From positions 1 to 20,983 of the forward strand of contig CAYJKT010000040.1 of the NCBI GenBank assembly GCA_964370775.1: 20,983 nt of DNA, written 5' to 3'. Numbering within the stretch: position 1 is the first letter of the stretch; each line of letters opens with the position of its first letter. The notes under the pieces were generated by a model, which saw nothing but the letters and a program-made list of their open reading frames with translations, was not told the DNA's origin and made no database searches. This DNA is from SIG603 sp964370775 (GTDB lineage: Bacteria; Bacillota; Clostridia; Oscillospirales; Acutalibacteraceae). Of this stretch, positions 6,932 to 13,227 are shown piece by piece. Position numbers and translations under genes: made by a program.

Positions 6932-8074
6932 ATGAATAAAAAAGCTGATGGATGTGCTAGATTTTACGCATTAAAACTGCCATCTCAAACAACATTTGTT
7001 ATGAAAGTAGAGCTTAATAACGATGTTGATTTTGACACGTTACAAAAAGCCTTAGACAAAGCATTAATACAATTTGATTGTTTTAATGTGAAATTAAAAG
7101 AGGGTTTTTTCACGCATGAATTTGTTAGAAATAATAGCAACCATATAATAGATAACAGATCTAGTCTTTGCTTTTATGTTGATTTTTCAAAATCAAACAA
7201 CTATTTATTTCAAGTTTTTTATCATAAAAACATAATACACATATCTTTTTTTCATTCATTAACTGACGGTAACGGTGCTAAAAGATTTACCGAGCACTTA
7301 ATTAACTGTTATTATGATAATTCAGAAAATATAAACGCTCTGCCTAAGATAAGCTACGAAAACTCTTATAAAAAATATAAAACTGGGCTTTCAAAAAAGC
7401 TAGGCAAAAATGTTAACTTTGACACTGAAAAATATTTATCCCAACCGAGCACAAACACTACGCTGAGCACTTATACTTACATGTATAACATAAAAGATAT
7501 ATTACAGTTAGCAAAAAAATATAATGCTACGCTAACCTCTTTTTACAGTGCTGTTTTAGCTATGAATTTAGATAAAGAGAACTTACCTGTTTCTACTTTA
7601 ACCTTACCTGTTGACTTACGTAGACGTTTTAAAAGCGATACCACACGCAACTTTTCAACATCAGTAATTATAGATGTTAAAAATATTAGCAAAACTACTT
7701 CAATAAATGAAGCTACCACGATTACAAGTAAAAATCTAACAGAAGCTTTGTCTCAAGATAATTTGCAAAACGGACTAAACTTTGCATGTACTTTAGAGCA
7801 ATTACCATATAGCGCTGTTCCTAACTTCATTAAACGCAAAGCATTAAAAGGTGACAAATACAAGAACTTAGTTAACCTTTCTAATCTAGGTGGCATTGCT
7901 CCGATTAATGAAAATGTTAAAAATATTCAGTTTTTGTTACCTCCTTCAAACTGCCTTGTTGCATCAATCTCTATGAACAGCTACGCTGATACTTTGTATA
8001 TTAATGTATCAACTTGTTATCCTAAAGAAAATTTTGATACACTAGACACTTATATTAAAACTCTTTTTACCTAA
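6932..8074 (+). CDS. Condensation-fold acyltransferase-like protein (alcohol acetyltransferase / BAHD-like superfamily)
   Basis: The 380-residue protein belongs to the chloramphenicol acetyltransferase/condensation-domain superfamily. The catalytic motif HxxxDG is intact as HSLTDG (H108 to G113) after a beta-strand rich in aromatic residues. Downstream are PVDLRRRF (226-233) with RNFS (239-242), and SNLGG near the C-terminus, both placed as in bacterial alcohol acetyltransferase-type proteins. The lone domain would transfer an acyl group from CoA or a carrier protein to a hydroxyl or amine; the substrate is unknown. There is no signal peptide. The gene has its own promoter and stands 104 bases ahead of the TetR gene with no obvious terminator between, so read-through is possible. 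The TetR operator sequence is not present at its promoter. A phosphopantetheinyl transferase lies 4.5 kb away on the other strand, a loose hint only. Confidence 0.7.
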   Translation: MNKKADGCARFYALKLPSQTTFVMKVELNNDVDFDTLQKALDKALIQFDCFNVKLKEGFFTHEFVRNNSNHIIDNRSSLCFYVDFSKSNNYLFQVFYHKNIIHISFFHSLTDGNGAKRFTEHLINCYYDNSENINALPKISYENSYKKYKTGLSKKLGKNVNFDTEKYLSQPSTNTTLSTYTYMYNIKDILQLAKKYNATLTSFYSAVLAMNLDKENLPVSTLTLPVDLRRRFKSDTTRNFSTSVIIDVKNISKTTSINEATTITSKNLTEALSQDNLQNGLNFACTLEQLPYSAVPNFIKRKALKGDKYKNLVNLSNLGGIAPINENVKNIQFLLPPSNCLVASISMNSYADTLYINVSTCYPKENFDTLDTYIKTLFT

Positions 8075-8105
8075 AATTATTTCACCAAACTTTCACAAAA
8101 CCATC

Positions 8106-8159
8106 ATTGACCAATCGTTCAACCTGTGTTATAATACGGACATTGAACAATTGGTCAAT
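8106..8159 (+). promoter_or_regulatory. TetR promoter flanked by two mirror-image operators
   Basis: The promoter is -35 TTGACC (8107-8112), 17-base spacer, and extended -10 TGT-TATAAT (TATAAT at 8130-8135). It is bracketed by a 17-base sequence at 8106-8122 and its reverse complement at 8143-8159, with one mismatch. Each arm is also a quasi-palindrome beginning TTGA and ending TCAA, the usual form of a TetR-family operator. The first overlaps the -35 box and the second covers the start-site region. Centres are 36 bases apart. This strongly suggests autorepression of the TetR gene and the exporter gene behind it. Confidence 0.8.
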
Positions 8160-8178
8160 CATTATGTCAGGAGAAATT

Positions 8179-8787
8179 ATGAAAGAAATTAACTTAACCA
8201 ACGAAACCGTATTGAAAATAGTTGAAAGTGCGATTGAGCTTTTTAACATTAACGGATACGCAGGAACATCAATTAGTGATATATCAAAAAAAGCGAATTT
8301 ATCAAAAGGTATTTTATATCACTATTTTAAGAACAAAGATGAATTATATTTATACTGTGCAAGCATGTGTATTGATGATTATCTAAAACATTTACACTCA
8401 AACTTAAAAAATCCTGTGTCTAGCACTAGTGCAATAGCAGAGAATGTTAAGCTTAGAATAAAATTTTTCACCGAAAATCCTCAGTACCGTACTCTGTTCA
8501 ACTATATAATAGCAAGAAAACCAAATCACCTAGCGACAGAGCTAATACAAATACAAAAAAAGCTAACTGTCAGTAATATGTCAAAGTTAAAAGAAGTAAC
8601 AGGCGAAATTGAATTTGGCAAAGGCGTTACGGAGAGCGACATTATAGCTTTTATATCCATACTTCAAAATAACTCTGCGTTTTTAACACTAGACAGTTTT
8701 GATGAATGTGAGAAAGAGAAGCGAATTGACGCAGTAGTACGCTTAACAAAAATATTTATTAATGGCTTGAAAGAGGATATAGAATAA
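8179..8787 (+). CDS. TetR/AcrR-family transcriptional regulator
   Basis: A 202-residue repressor-type protein. The N-terminal helix-turn-helix covers about residues 8-55, with AIELFNINGYAGTSISDIS and the recognition helix LSKGILYHYFKNKDEL (41-56) in the family pattern. The C-terminal ligand-binding half is variable, and the inducer cannot be predicted. ATG 8179 is chosen because AGGAG (8169-8173) precedes it; a longer frame from TTG 8107 would begin inside the promoter and operator. Its stop overlaps the exporter start by one base (TAATG), so it is translationally coupled to that gene. The likely binding sites are the two operators at 8106-8122 and 8143-8159. This arrangement suggests the repressor senses a compound handled by the exporter. 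Confidence 0.93.
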   Translation: MKEINLTNETVLKIVESAIELFNINGYAGTSISDISKKANLSKGILYHYFKNKDELYLYCASMCIDDYLKHLHSNLKNPVSSTSAIAENVKLRIKFFTENPQYRTLFNYIIARKPNHLATELIQIQKKLTVSNMSKLKEVTGEIEFGKGVTESDIIAFISILQNNSAFLTLDSFDECEKEKRIDAVVRLTKIFINGLKEDIE

Positions 8788-9563
8788 TGGAAGTAGTAAT
8801 TGTATGTATTTTGGCTGGTATGGGTGCTGGTTTAGGAACAGGTTTTGCTGGTATGAGCGCAGCAGTAGTCATCTCCCCTATGCTTATAACTTTTTTAGGA
8901 ATGAGCCCGTATGAGGCTATCGGAATAGCTTTAGCATCTGATGTACTGGCAAGTGCAGTGTCAGCTTATACTTATGGTAAAAGTAAAAATGTAGACATAA
9001 AAAACAGCAAAGTTCTATTAATCAGCATTTTAGCATTTACATTTATCGGTGCTTTTGTCGCAAGTTTAGTCCACGCTGAGTCCTTAGGCAACATGTCGAT
9101 ATATATGTCTGTAATATTAGGTATTAAGTTTTTGTTTAAAAAAGAAAAAACTACTGAAAAACCTCAAATGACAGCAAAAGGCAAACTGAAAGTAATCTTA
9201 CCTATTCTTTGTGGAGCTATTATCGGATTTATTTGCGGATTTATCGGCGCTGGTGGTGGTTTGATGATGCTTGCTTTACTTACTACTGTTCTTGGTTATG
9301 AGCATAAAAAAGCTGTTGGAACAAGCGTGTTTATCATGACATTTACGGCTCTTTTCGGTGCTGTATCACATTTCTCAATCCAACAAATTATACCTGACTT
9401 AATGGTTTTATCTATTTGTGTAATTTCCACTTTAATTTTTGCTTTGCTTGGTGCAAGGTTTGCAAACAAAGCTAATCACAAAGTTCTTAACAGAGCAACT
9501 GGTATTGTTCTTACAACACTTGGCATATTTTTAATCGTAGCTAATCAATTTTTATTTGTATAA
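8787..9563 (+). CDS. TauE/SafE (TSUP) family membrane exporter
   Basis: A 258-residue integral membrane protein with about eight hydrophobic helices in two halves, the layout of the sulfite exporter TauE/SafE family. Family members move sulfonates, sulfite, sulfolactate or other organic anions. The first half opens with small-residue motifs (GAGLGTGFAGMSAA, about 11-24; then MSPYEAIGIALASD). The second half repeats the theme as GFICGFIGAGGGLMML and GYEHKKAVGTSVFIM. A charged loop with KKEKTTEKPQ (about 113-122) joins the halves. It is read from the TetR promoter and overlaps the tetR stop codon, so it is probably the main target of that regulator. The substrate cannot be told from sequence. 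Confidence 0.9.
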   Translation: MEVVIVCILAGMGAGLGTGFAGMSAAVVISPMLITFLGMSPYEAIGIALASDVLASAVSAYTYGKSKNVDIKNSKVLLISILAFTFIGAFVASLVHAESLGNMSIYMSVILGIKFLFKKEKTTEKPQMTAKGKLKVILPILCGAIIGFICGFIGAGGGLMMLALLTTVLGYEHKKAVGTSVFIMTFTALFGAVSHFSIQQIIPDLMVLSICVISTLIFALLGARFANKANHKVLNRATGIVLTTLGIFLIVANQFLFV

Positions 9564-9598
9564 AAAATATATTTACTTATTATGAAAGAGGTTTAATA

Positions 9599-10261
9599 AT
9601 GAAAACTAAAAAAATATCACTGCTATTAGCAGTATCAATGTTAACATCGTTTATATTCACAGGCTGTAGCTCAGAACCTGAACACGGTTTATCTGTAACA
9701 ATGATAGCACCTTATGCAGACACCGACAAAGCTGAGGAGTACGAAGCTACTCTTAGCGTAGGTGCAGAGAATTTACCTGTTATGATTAATGCAGAGATGA
9801 TGACCGCGACAACAAGCACAGAAGAAGCAGAAACTACTGACACAACAGACGAAGAAAGTTATGAAGACAGCTTAGATAATATCAACCAAAACTCTGCGGA
9901 GATGATGGGAGCAGTTGGTATGATGACTATTACAGCTCAAGTAGCAGGCCAAGAGATTGATATAATTATATCAGATTATGATAACGCACAAACTTTGTCA
10001 AATAATGGCGCTTTTATGCCACTAGAGGATGTATTTACAGCAGAGGAACTAGCTGAAATTGACGAAAGTTTACATGTTAGTTATGCAGAAGTTGATAACG
10101 ACAACACAGCTACTGGTAACATGCTTGCTCCGTCAGGAATTGATGTATCTGACATAGAGGAATTCAGCGAGATTTTATATGCTGACCAACTAGTTTTACA
10201 TGTGGTAGGCAATACAGAAAATATGGACGCTGTAAAAGAATATATTAGCACATTGCTATAA
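9599..10261 (+). CDS. Small secreted lipoprotein with a solute-binding-protein-like core
   Basis: A 220-residue predicted lipoprotein. A Lys-rich start and hydrophobic stretch lead to FTGC, with C23 as the lipidated cysteine; Phe at -3 is a slightly unusual lipobox. Residues about 69-95 are a Thr/Glu/Asp-rich acidic linker. The second half (DYDNAQTLSNNGAFMPLED, then FTAEELAEID) resembles the part of extracellular solute-binding proteins where a target and hinge segment are found, but it is far too short for a full one. The C-terminal VVGNTENMDAVKEYI segment also fits that comparison. The likeness is by eye. The gene has AAAGAGG at 9585-9591 and lies 35 bases after the exporter, ahead of a strong terminator, so it probably closes that operon. 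It might present ligand to, or sense for, the exporter. Confidence 0.7.
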   Translation: MKTKKISLLLAVSMLTSFIFTGCSSEPEHGLSVTMIAPYADTDKAEEYEATLSVGAENLPVMINAEMMTATTSTEEAETTDTTDEESYEDSLDNINQNSAEMMGAVGMMTITAQVAGQEIDIIISDYDNAQTLSNNGAFMPLEDVFTAEELAEIDESLHVSYAEVDNDNTATGNMLAPSGIDVSDIEEFSEILYADQLVLHVVGNTENMDAVKEYISTLL

Positions 10262-10279
10262 TTCTATAAATATAAAAAG

Positions 10280-10328
10280 AGTTGTTGCATTAATATTATG
10301 GTTTAGTGCAACAACTTCTCATATTTTT
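10280..10328 (+). terminator. Rho-independent terminator of the tetR-exporter-lipoprotein operon
   Basis: Perfect ten-base arms AGTTGTTGCA (10280-10289) and TGCAACAACT (10307-10316) enclose a 17-base loop, and a T-run starts at about 10324. It sits 18 bases after the lipoprotein stop codon. Confidence 0.8.
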
Positions 10329-10340
10329 TCAAAAAAATAG

Positions 10341-10369
10341 TTGACATTTGTATAAATATAGAGTATAAT
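10341..10369 (+). promoter_or_regulatory. Consensus promoter of tRNA-Gly
   Basis: A perfect TTGACA (10341-10346), a 17-base spacer and a perfect TATAAT (10364-10369), ending 14 bases before the tRNA. Full consensus is expected for a highly expressed stable RNA. Confidence 0.92.
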
Positions 10370-10383
10370 GTATTACATCACTT

Positions 10384-10459
10384 GCGGATGTAGCTCATCT
10401 GGTAGAGCGCAACCTTGCCAAGGTTGAGGTAGCGAGTTCGAGCCTCGTCATCCGCTCCA
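10384..10459 (+). tRNA. tRNA-Gly (anticodon GCC)
   Basis: A 76-base cloverleaf with encoded CCA. The acceptor stem is GCGGATG paired with CATCCGC, followed by the discriminator T. The D-arm is GCTC/GAGC with GGTA in the loop. The anticodon stem CAACC/GGTTG holds the loop TTGCCAA, with anticodon GCC at 10417-10419, reading GGC and GGT. The T-loop has TTCGAGC. It is a single tRNA with its own promoter and terminator, not part of a tRNA cluster, and no integrase is adjacent. Confidence 0.97.
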
Positions 10460-10461
10460 TT

Positions 10462-10493
10462 AAAAACACAGTCTAAACAGGCTGTGTTTTTTT
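10462..10493 (+). terminator. Rho-independent terminator of tRNA-Gly
   Basis: AAAAACACAG (10462-10471) pairs with CTGTGTTTTT (10482-10491) around a ten-base loop, and the Ts continue to 10493. It starts three bases after the encoded CCA. Confidence 0.88.
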
Positions 10494-10505
10494 ATGCTTA
10501 TTTTG

Positions 10506-10534
10506 TTGAAATATAAAACGTTATTTGATATAAT
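10506..10534 (+). promoter_or_regulatory. Promoter of the C_GCAxxG_C_C gene
   Basis: TTGAAA (10506-10511), a 17-base spacer, and an extended -10 TGA-TATAAT (TATAAT at 10529-10534). The leader is about 23 bases to the start codon. Confidence 0.8.
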
Positions 10535-10563
10535 TAATAATAAAACAGATATGGAGCATGATT

Positions 10564-10953
10564 ATGAGCGGTAGAACTAACTTAGCACACGAACTTCGAG
10601 ATATAAAAGAGCCTCACTACAACTGCACACAAGTGGTGCTTATCTCATTTTGCGACAAATACAATCTTTCAAAAGAAATGGCATATCAGCTTGGCAATCA
10701 TTTTGGTGGTGGTATGCGTAGAGGTTCTGTGTGTGGCGCAATAACTGGCGCATTAATGGCTATGGGTCTTTTAAATCGTTCCAGTGATGAAATAAAGCAA
10801 TTTATGATAGATTTCGAGACTAAAAAAGGTGATGTACATTGTGCTAAATTGCTTGAAAATGTCAGCGATAAAGCTATTCGTAGCGATATGTGCAAAGATT
10901 ATATATGTTACTGCATAGAATACATTGAAAAAATGCTTGGTGAAGCTAATTAG
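10564..10953 (+). CDS. C_GCAxxG_C_C family protein
   Basis: A 129-residue cysteine-rich protein of a widespread anaerobe family, thought to be redox-active or metal-binding but without a settled function. The conserved cysteines are present: C21 (YNCTQ), C57 (CGAITGAL, the family name motif after FGGGM at 47-51), C93 (HCAKLL) and C110 (MCKDY). Some relatives have a fused or neighbouring permease partner; none is seen here. An in-frame ATG at 10558 would give two more residues, but GGAG at 10553-10556 is only one base from it and seven bases from ATG 10564, so the latter is preferred. It has its own promoter. Its stop codon lies inside a palindrome shared with the convergent gene, and the two coding regions overlap tail to tail by eight bases. 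Confidence 0.92.
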   Translation: MSGRTNLAHELRDIKEPHYNCTQVVLISFCDKYNLSKEMAYQLGNHFGGGMRRGSVCGAITGALMAMGLLNRSSDEIKQFMIDFETKKGDVHCAKLLENVSDKAIRSDMCKDYICYCIEYIEKMLGEAN

Positions 10954-10957
10954 CTTT
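10944..10957. repeat. Palindrome carrying both stop codons of convergent genes
   Basis: AAGCTAATTAGCTT is a perfect 14-base palindrome. It contains the TAG stop of the plus-strand gene (10951-10953) and the TAG stop of the minus-strand gene (10948-10946). It is followed by Ts on the plus strand and A/T-poor sequence on the other. It could act as a weak transcription stop for the plus-strand gene, but the stem is short. Confidence 0.45.
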
Positions 10958-11260
10958 TTGCCCCGAAAAATCACTATGGAAAATTACCTCTTTCCCGTGA
11001 TTATTCGCATATTCTATCTCTAATTTCACAGCCGAACCTATATATCCGTCTAAATCGACAATATAGATACCATCGGATAAATCTATCTTTTTGTAATGTA
11101 ATTTCGCTAGAGTTTCTAGCGTTTTTTCATTTATAGGCGAGTTTTTTTCGTTATAAACACACTGCAAAATATTAAAGCCATGAACGCTCTCTAGCTCCCA
11201 AGCGATTTCTTTCATTTGTGAAGCAAATCGCATACTTCCACAAATTGTGTATGTCTTCAT
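10946..11260 (-). CDS. Nucleoside 2-deoxyribosyltransferase-fold small protein
   Basis: A 104-residue cytosolic protein. YTICGSMRF at the N-terminus (4-12) and KKIDLSDGIYIVDLDGYIG followed by KLEIEYANNHGKEVIFH match the pattern of small nucleoside 2-deoxyribosyltransferase-like or DUF4406-like proteins: a first strand with a GSMR loop, then an aspartate-containing loop and an E-I-E-Y-A helix. Such proteins may cut or swap N-glycosidic bonds of nucleosides, or only bind nucleotides. The Glu of EIEYA is the candidate catalytic residue. It is the last gene of the metallophosphoesterase operon, 11 bases after the preceding gene, with GAGGG ahead of the ATG. Confidence 0.75.
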   Translation of the reverse strand: MKTYTICGSMRFASQMKEIAWELESVHGFNILQCVYNEKNSPINEKTLETLAKLHYKKIDLSDGIYIVDLDGYIGSAVKLEIEYANNHGKEVIFHSDFSGQKAN

Positions 11261-11271
11261 ATTACCCTCAT

Positions 11272-11775
11272 TTATCTCTCTAAGTTATCAAATTTATTTA
11301 TAGCTTCTATGTACTGAGCCACTACAGCAAAATTGTTCAAATCTGTACTATCTAATCCTCTAACTGCATTTAGTTCATCATGTAACACCGTACTGCCCTC
11401 TACTATATAAAAACCTGTTACTATATCAATGCCTATGAATATTTTTTCTATATCTCCACCCCAAATTTCATGTTTATCTTTATTTTCCGATAGATAAAAC
11501 TTACTAGCTTTTCCAGTGTTCTTTACATAAAAACACTTTGGAGACGGCATTGTATCTTGTGGCAATTTTTCTTTGTATACTTCATTCATAAGTATATTAC
11601 CAGTTACAACACCTAACGCTTCCTTATCATATATTTCTTCTAAAGAATAATTATCTTTTAAATAATCTAATAATTCTGTTCCTGAAATTCTATTAGGGCT
11701 TATTTTTTCCATATTATCATCATAAAGTTTTTTCCAATTTTCTAACATTTCATTTGTCGGAAGCTCTGTTATCAT
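11272..11775 (-). CDS. Hypothetical soluble protein (unrecognised)
   Basis: I do not recognise this 167-residue acidic protein. It has no signal peptide or membrane helix. The N-terminal half is helical and charged (ENWKKLYDDN, then LLDYLKDNYSLEEIYDKEA). The second half alternates strands (KCFYVKNTG, KIFIGIDIVTGFYIVEGS) and ends in a helix (NNFAVVAQYIEAINKF). The strand-rich part reads like a small scaffold or immunity-type domain, but no named family is claimed. It is the middle gene of the metallophosphoesterase operon, 33 bases after that gene and 11 bases before the deoxyribosyltransferase-like gene. ATG 11775-11773 is preceded by a GGAG-like AGAAAGAG stretch. Confidence 0.7.
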   Translation of the reverse strand: MITELPTNEMLENWKKLYDDNMEKISPNRISGTELLDYLKDNYSLEEIYDKEALGVVTGNILMNEVYKEKLPQDTMPSPKCFYVKNTGKASKFYLSENKDKHEIWGGDIEKIFIGIDIVTGFYIVEGSTVLHDELNAVRGLDSTDLNNFAVVAQYIEAINKFDNLER

Positions 11776-11808
11776 ACTCTTTCTCCATTCTATTTTATCT
11801 TAAAACTA

Positions 11809-12909
11809 CTACTCCAACCCACCATAGTACCAACCCTCGATACCGTCTTTTTTAACAATGTATCCTTTTGAGGTCTCTTTAACAAGCGACAGTTTATCAC
11901 CTTTATTTACTTCTAATACATAATCTGTATAGTCGTAACAATGCAATTTATCCTCTGAAATATAATCATTAGGAGCCCAAAATTTTTTACCACTACTTTT
12001 ATGTTCGATAAAGGAAAATTCGTCGCCGTCTTCTATTATATTGATTTCATTGTCCAAAAAATTAACAAATAAGCTATCACTGCCTTGCTCTTGTGATTTA
12101 GTCGCTACAAAAACAGGTAGTTCATCACAACGCATAAAAGTTATATCTTCGGAAATTATATTCGGTAAAATCATTAAGTTTAGTTGCCCAGCTTCCTTTA
12201 TTCCACAACCACCATCAATTGATATTATTTTTCTATTTTTGTCGGTAAGTGGATTAAAATCAGGATATTTTTCACTATATAATATCACTGGATAATGACC
12301 TACAACTATATATTTCTCGAATGATTTTTGTGTCATATAAAAATTATTCAGCTTGAAATAATCGGATAATGTATAGTTTTCAAGATTTCCTAAATTTTCA
12401 TCAGGCAAACCTTCGTGAACAAAGATATACTTTTCTGTCACAAATGCCGTAGGCAGGTCTCTCAAAAATGCAAGTTCCTTTTCAAAATGAGTTAAAACTC
12501 TTTCTTTTATAGACACTAACTCGCTGGTAGTCTGTACTAAAACACCGAGTTCACGTGTCATTTCATCAAACAAGCTTGTGCCTTTCCATTTCCTCATATA
12601 TTCTAGGTAATTAATATGGTTTTCTGCTGTGTCTTCACTTATATTATTAATCATGTGCCAAATTCCAACGTCAACATTTCCAATTACATTATACGCATTG
12701 TCAATGCTCATTACATATCTTAATGTATTTAAGCTTTCAGGACCTTTTTCTACTATGTCGCCTACTATAATTAAGATGTCATCTTGCGTAAAATCAGCAT
12801 TTTTAAGAGCTTTTTTTAAAATACTTAAGTTACCATGAATATCGCTTACAACCAATACTCTTTTTGTTATGTCAAATTTAGTTTTAACTATTTTCAGTTT
12901 AGGAACCAT
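11809..12909 (-). CDS. Calcineurin-like metallophosphoesterase with C-terminal SH3-like tail
   Basis: A 366-residue predicted phosphatase or phosphodiesterase. Metal-site motifs appear in order: SDIHGN (22-27; D23, H25), IIVGDIVEKGP (D51), IGNVD (76-80), FVHEGLPDE, and VVGHYP. Motif III, usually GNH[DE], is GNVD here, so the catalytic-acid His is Val; some YfcE-type relatives also lack it, and activity may favour diesters. The C-terminal 30-40 residues (VNKGDKLSLVKETSKGYIV, then GIEGWYYGG) look like a bacterial SH3 domain, which often binds cell-wall or protein ligands but here has no signal peptide before it. PPP-type (ApaH/PrpE-like) hydrolases of dinucleotides are another option. It leads a three-gene operon with a promoter at 13001-13030. 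ATG 12909-12907 follows GAGGAGGG. Confidence 0.85.
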   Translation of the reverse strand: MVPKLKIVKTKFDITKRVLVVSDIHGNLSILKKALKNADFTQDDILIIVGDIVEKGPESLNTLRYVMSIDNAYNVIGNVDVGIWHMINNISEDTAENHINYLEYMRKWKGTSLFDEMTRELGVLVQTTSELVSIKERVLTHFEKELAFLRDLPTAFVTEKYIFVHEGLPDENLGNLENYTLSDYFKLNNFYMTQKSFEKYIVVGHYPVILYSEKYPDFNPLTDKNRKIISIDGGCGIKEAGQLNLMILPNIISEDITFMRCDELPVFVATKSQEQGSDSLFVNFLDNEINIIEDGDEFSFIEHKSSGKKFWAPNDYISEDKLHCYDYTDYVLEVNKGDKLSLVKETSKGYIVKKDGIEGWYYGGLE

Positions 12910-13000
12910 TTTTACCCTCCTCGTTAAACACCTTGTGTTCTAACATACTTAGTAACTCACATGTTTAAAACTTAACCATTATCAAGACTTATTTTTATTT

Positions 13001-13030
13001 ATTATACACCCACTTTTACGAGTGCGTCAA
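13001..13030 (-). promoter_or_regulatory. Promoter of the metallophosphoesterase operon
   Basis: On the minus strand, TTGACG (13030-13025), an 18-base spacer and a perfect TATAAT (13006-13001). Transcription would begin near 12994, leaving a leader of about 85 bases. Confidence 0.72.
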
Positions 13031-13147
13031 CGAAAAAGTTTTGGACTTTATTATATCTAACAAATAAATTCACCCTCAAATCACAATGAATGTTTATTGG
13101 ATATACTTCCCTTTAAATATAGAATTTAATGCAAATAAATTGTAACC

Positions 13148-13176
13148 TTGTAATTAATAAAAAATAATTGTATAAT
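13148..13176 (+). promoter_or_regulatory. Promoter of the sensory operon
   Basis: TTGTAA (13148-13153), a 17-base spacer and a perfect TATAAT (13171-13176), about 45 bases before the ATG of the sensor gene. No clear regulator repeat is visible around it. Confidence 0.7.
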
Positions 13177-13227
13177 GAACTTATAATAAAAATATCTCTC
13201 AGTAAAAAGTTTGAAAGGAGCTATTAT

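Larger units (their letters stand above)
12910..13227. other. 318-base divergent intergenic region
   Basis: The region separates the metallophosphoesterase operon (minus) from the sensory operon (plus). It holds the minus-strand promoter at 13001-13030 and its roughly 85-base leader, the plus-strand promoter at 13148-13176, and a possible second plus-strand promoter: TTGGAT (13097-13102), a 17-base spacer, TAGAAT (13120-13125). I see no ORF with a ribosome binding site, no strong hairpin and no riboswitch-like fold here. Confidence 0.6.

Noticed and set aside
8107..8178. N-terminal extension of the TetR gene from a TTG
   Set aside because: It would start in the -35 box and operator, while ATG 8179 has AGGAG at the right distance.
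10384..10460. tRNA-Gly as a prophage or island attachment site
   Set aside because: No integrase, no repeated tRNA 3' end and no foreign-looking gene block follow it; its own terminator comes three bases later.
12910..13147. Riboswitch or small RNA in the long intergenic gap
   Set aside because: I found only promoters; no conserved-looking stem set, T-run terminator or known aptamer core could be seen.
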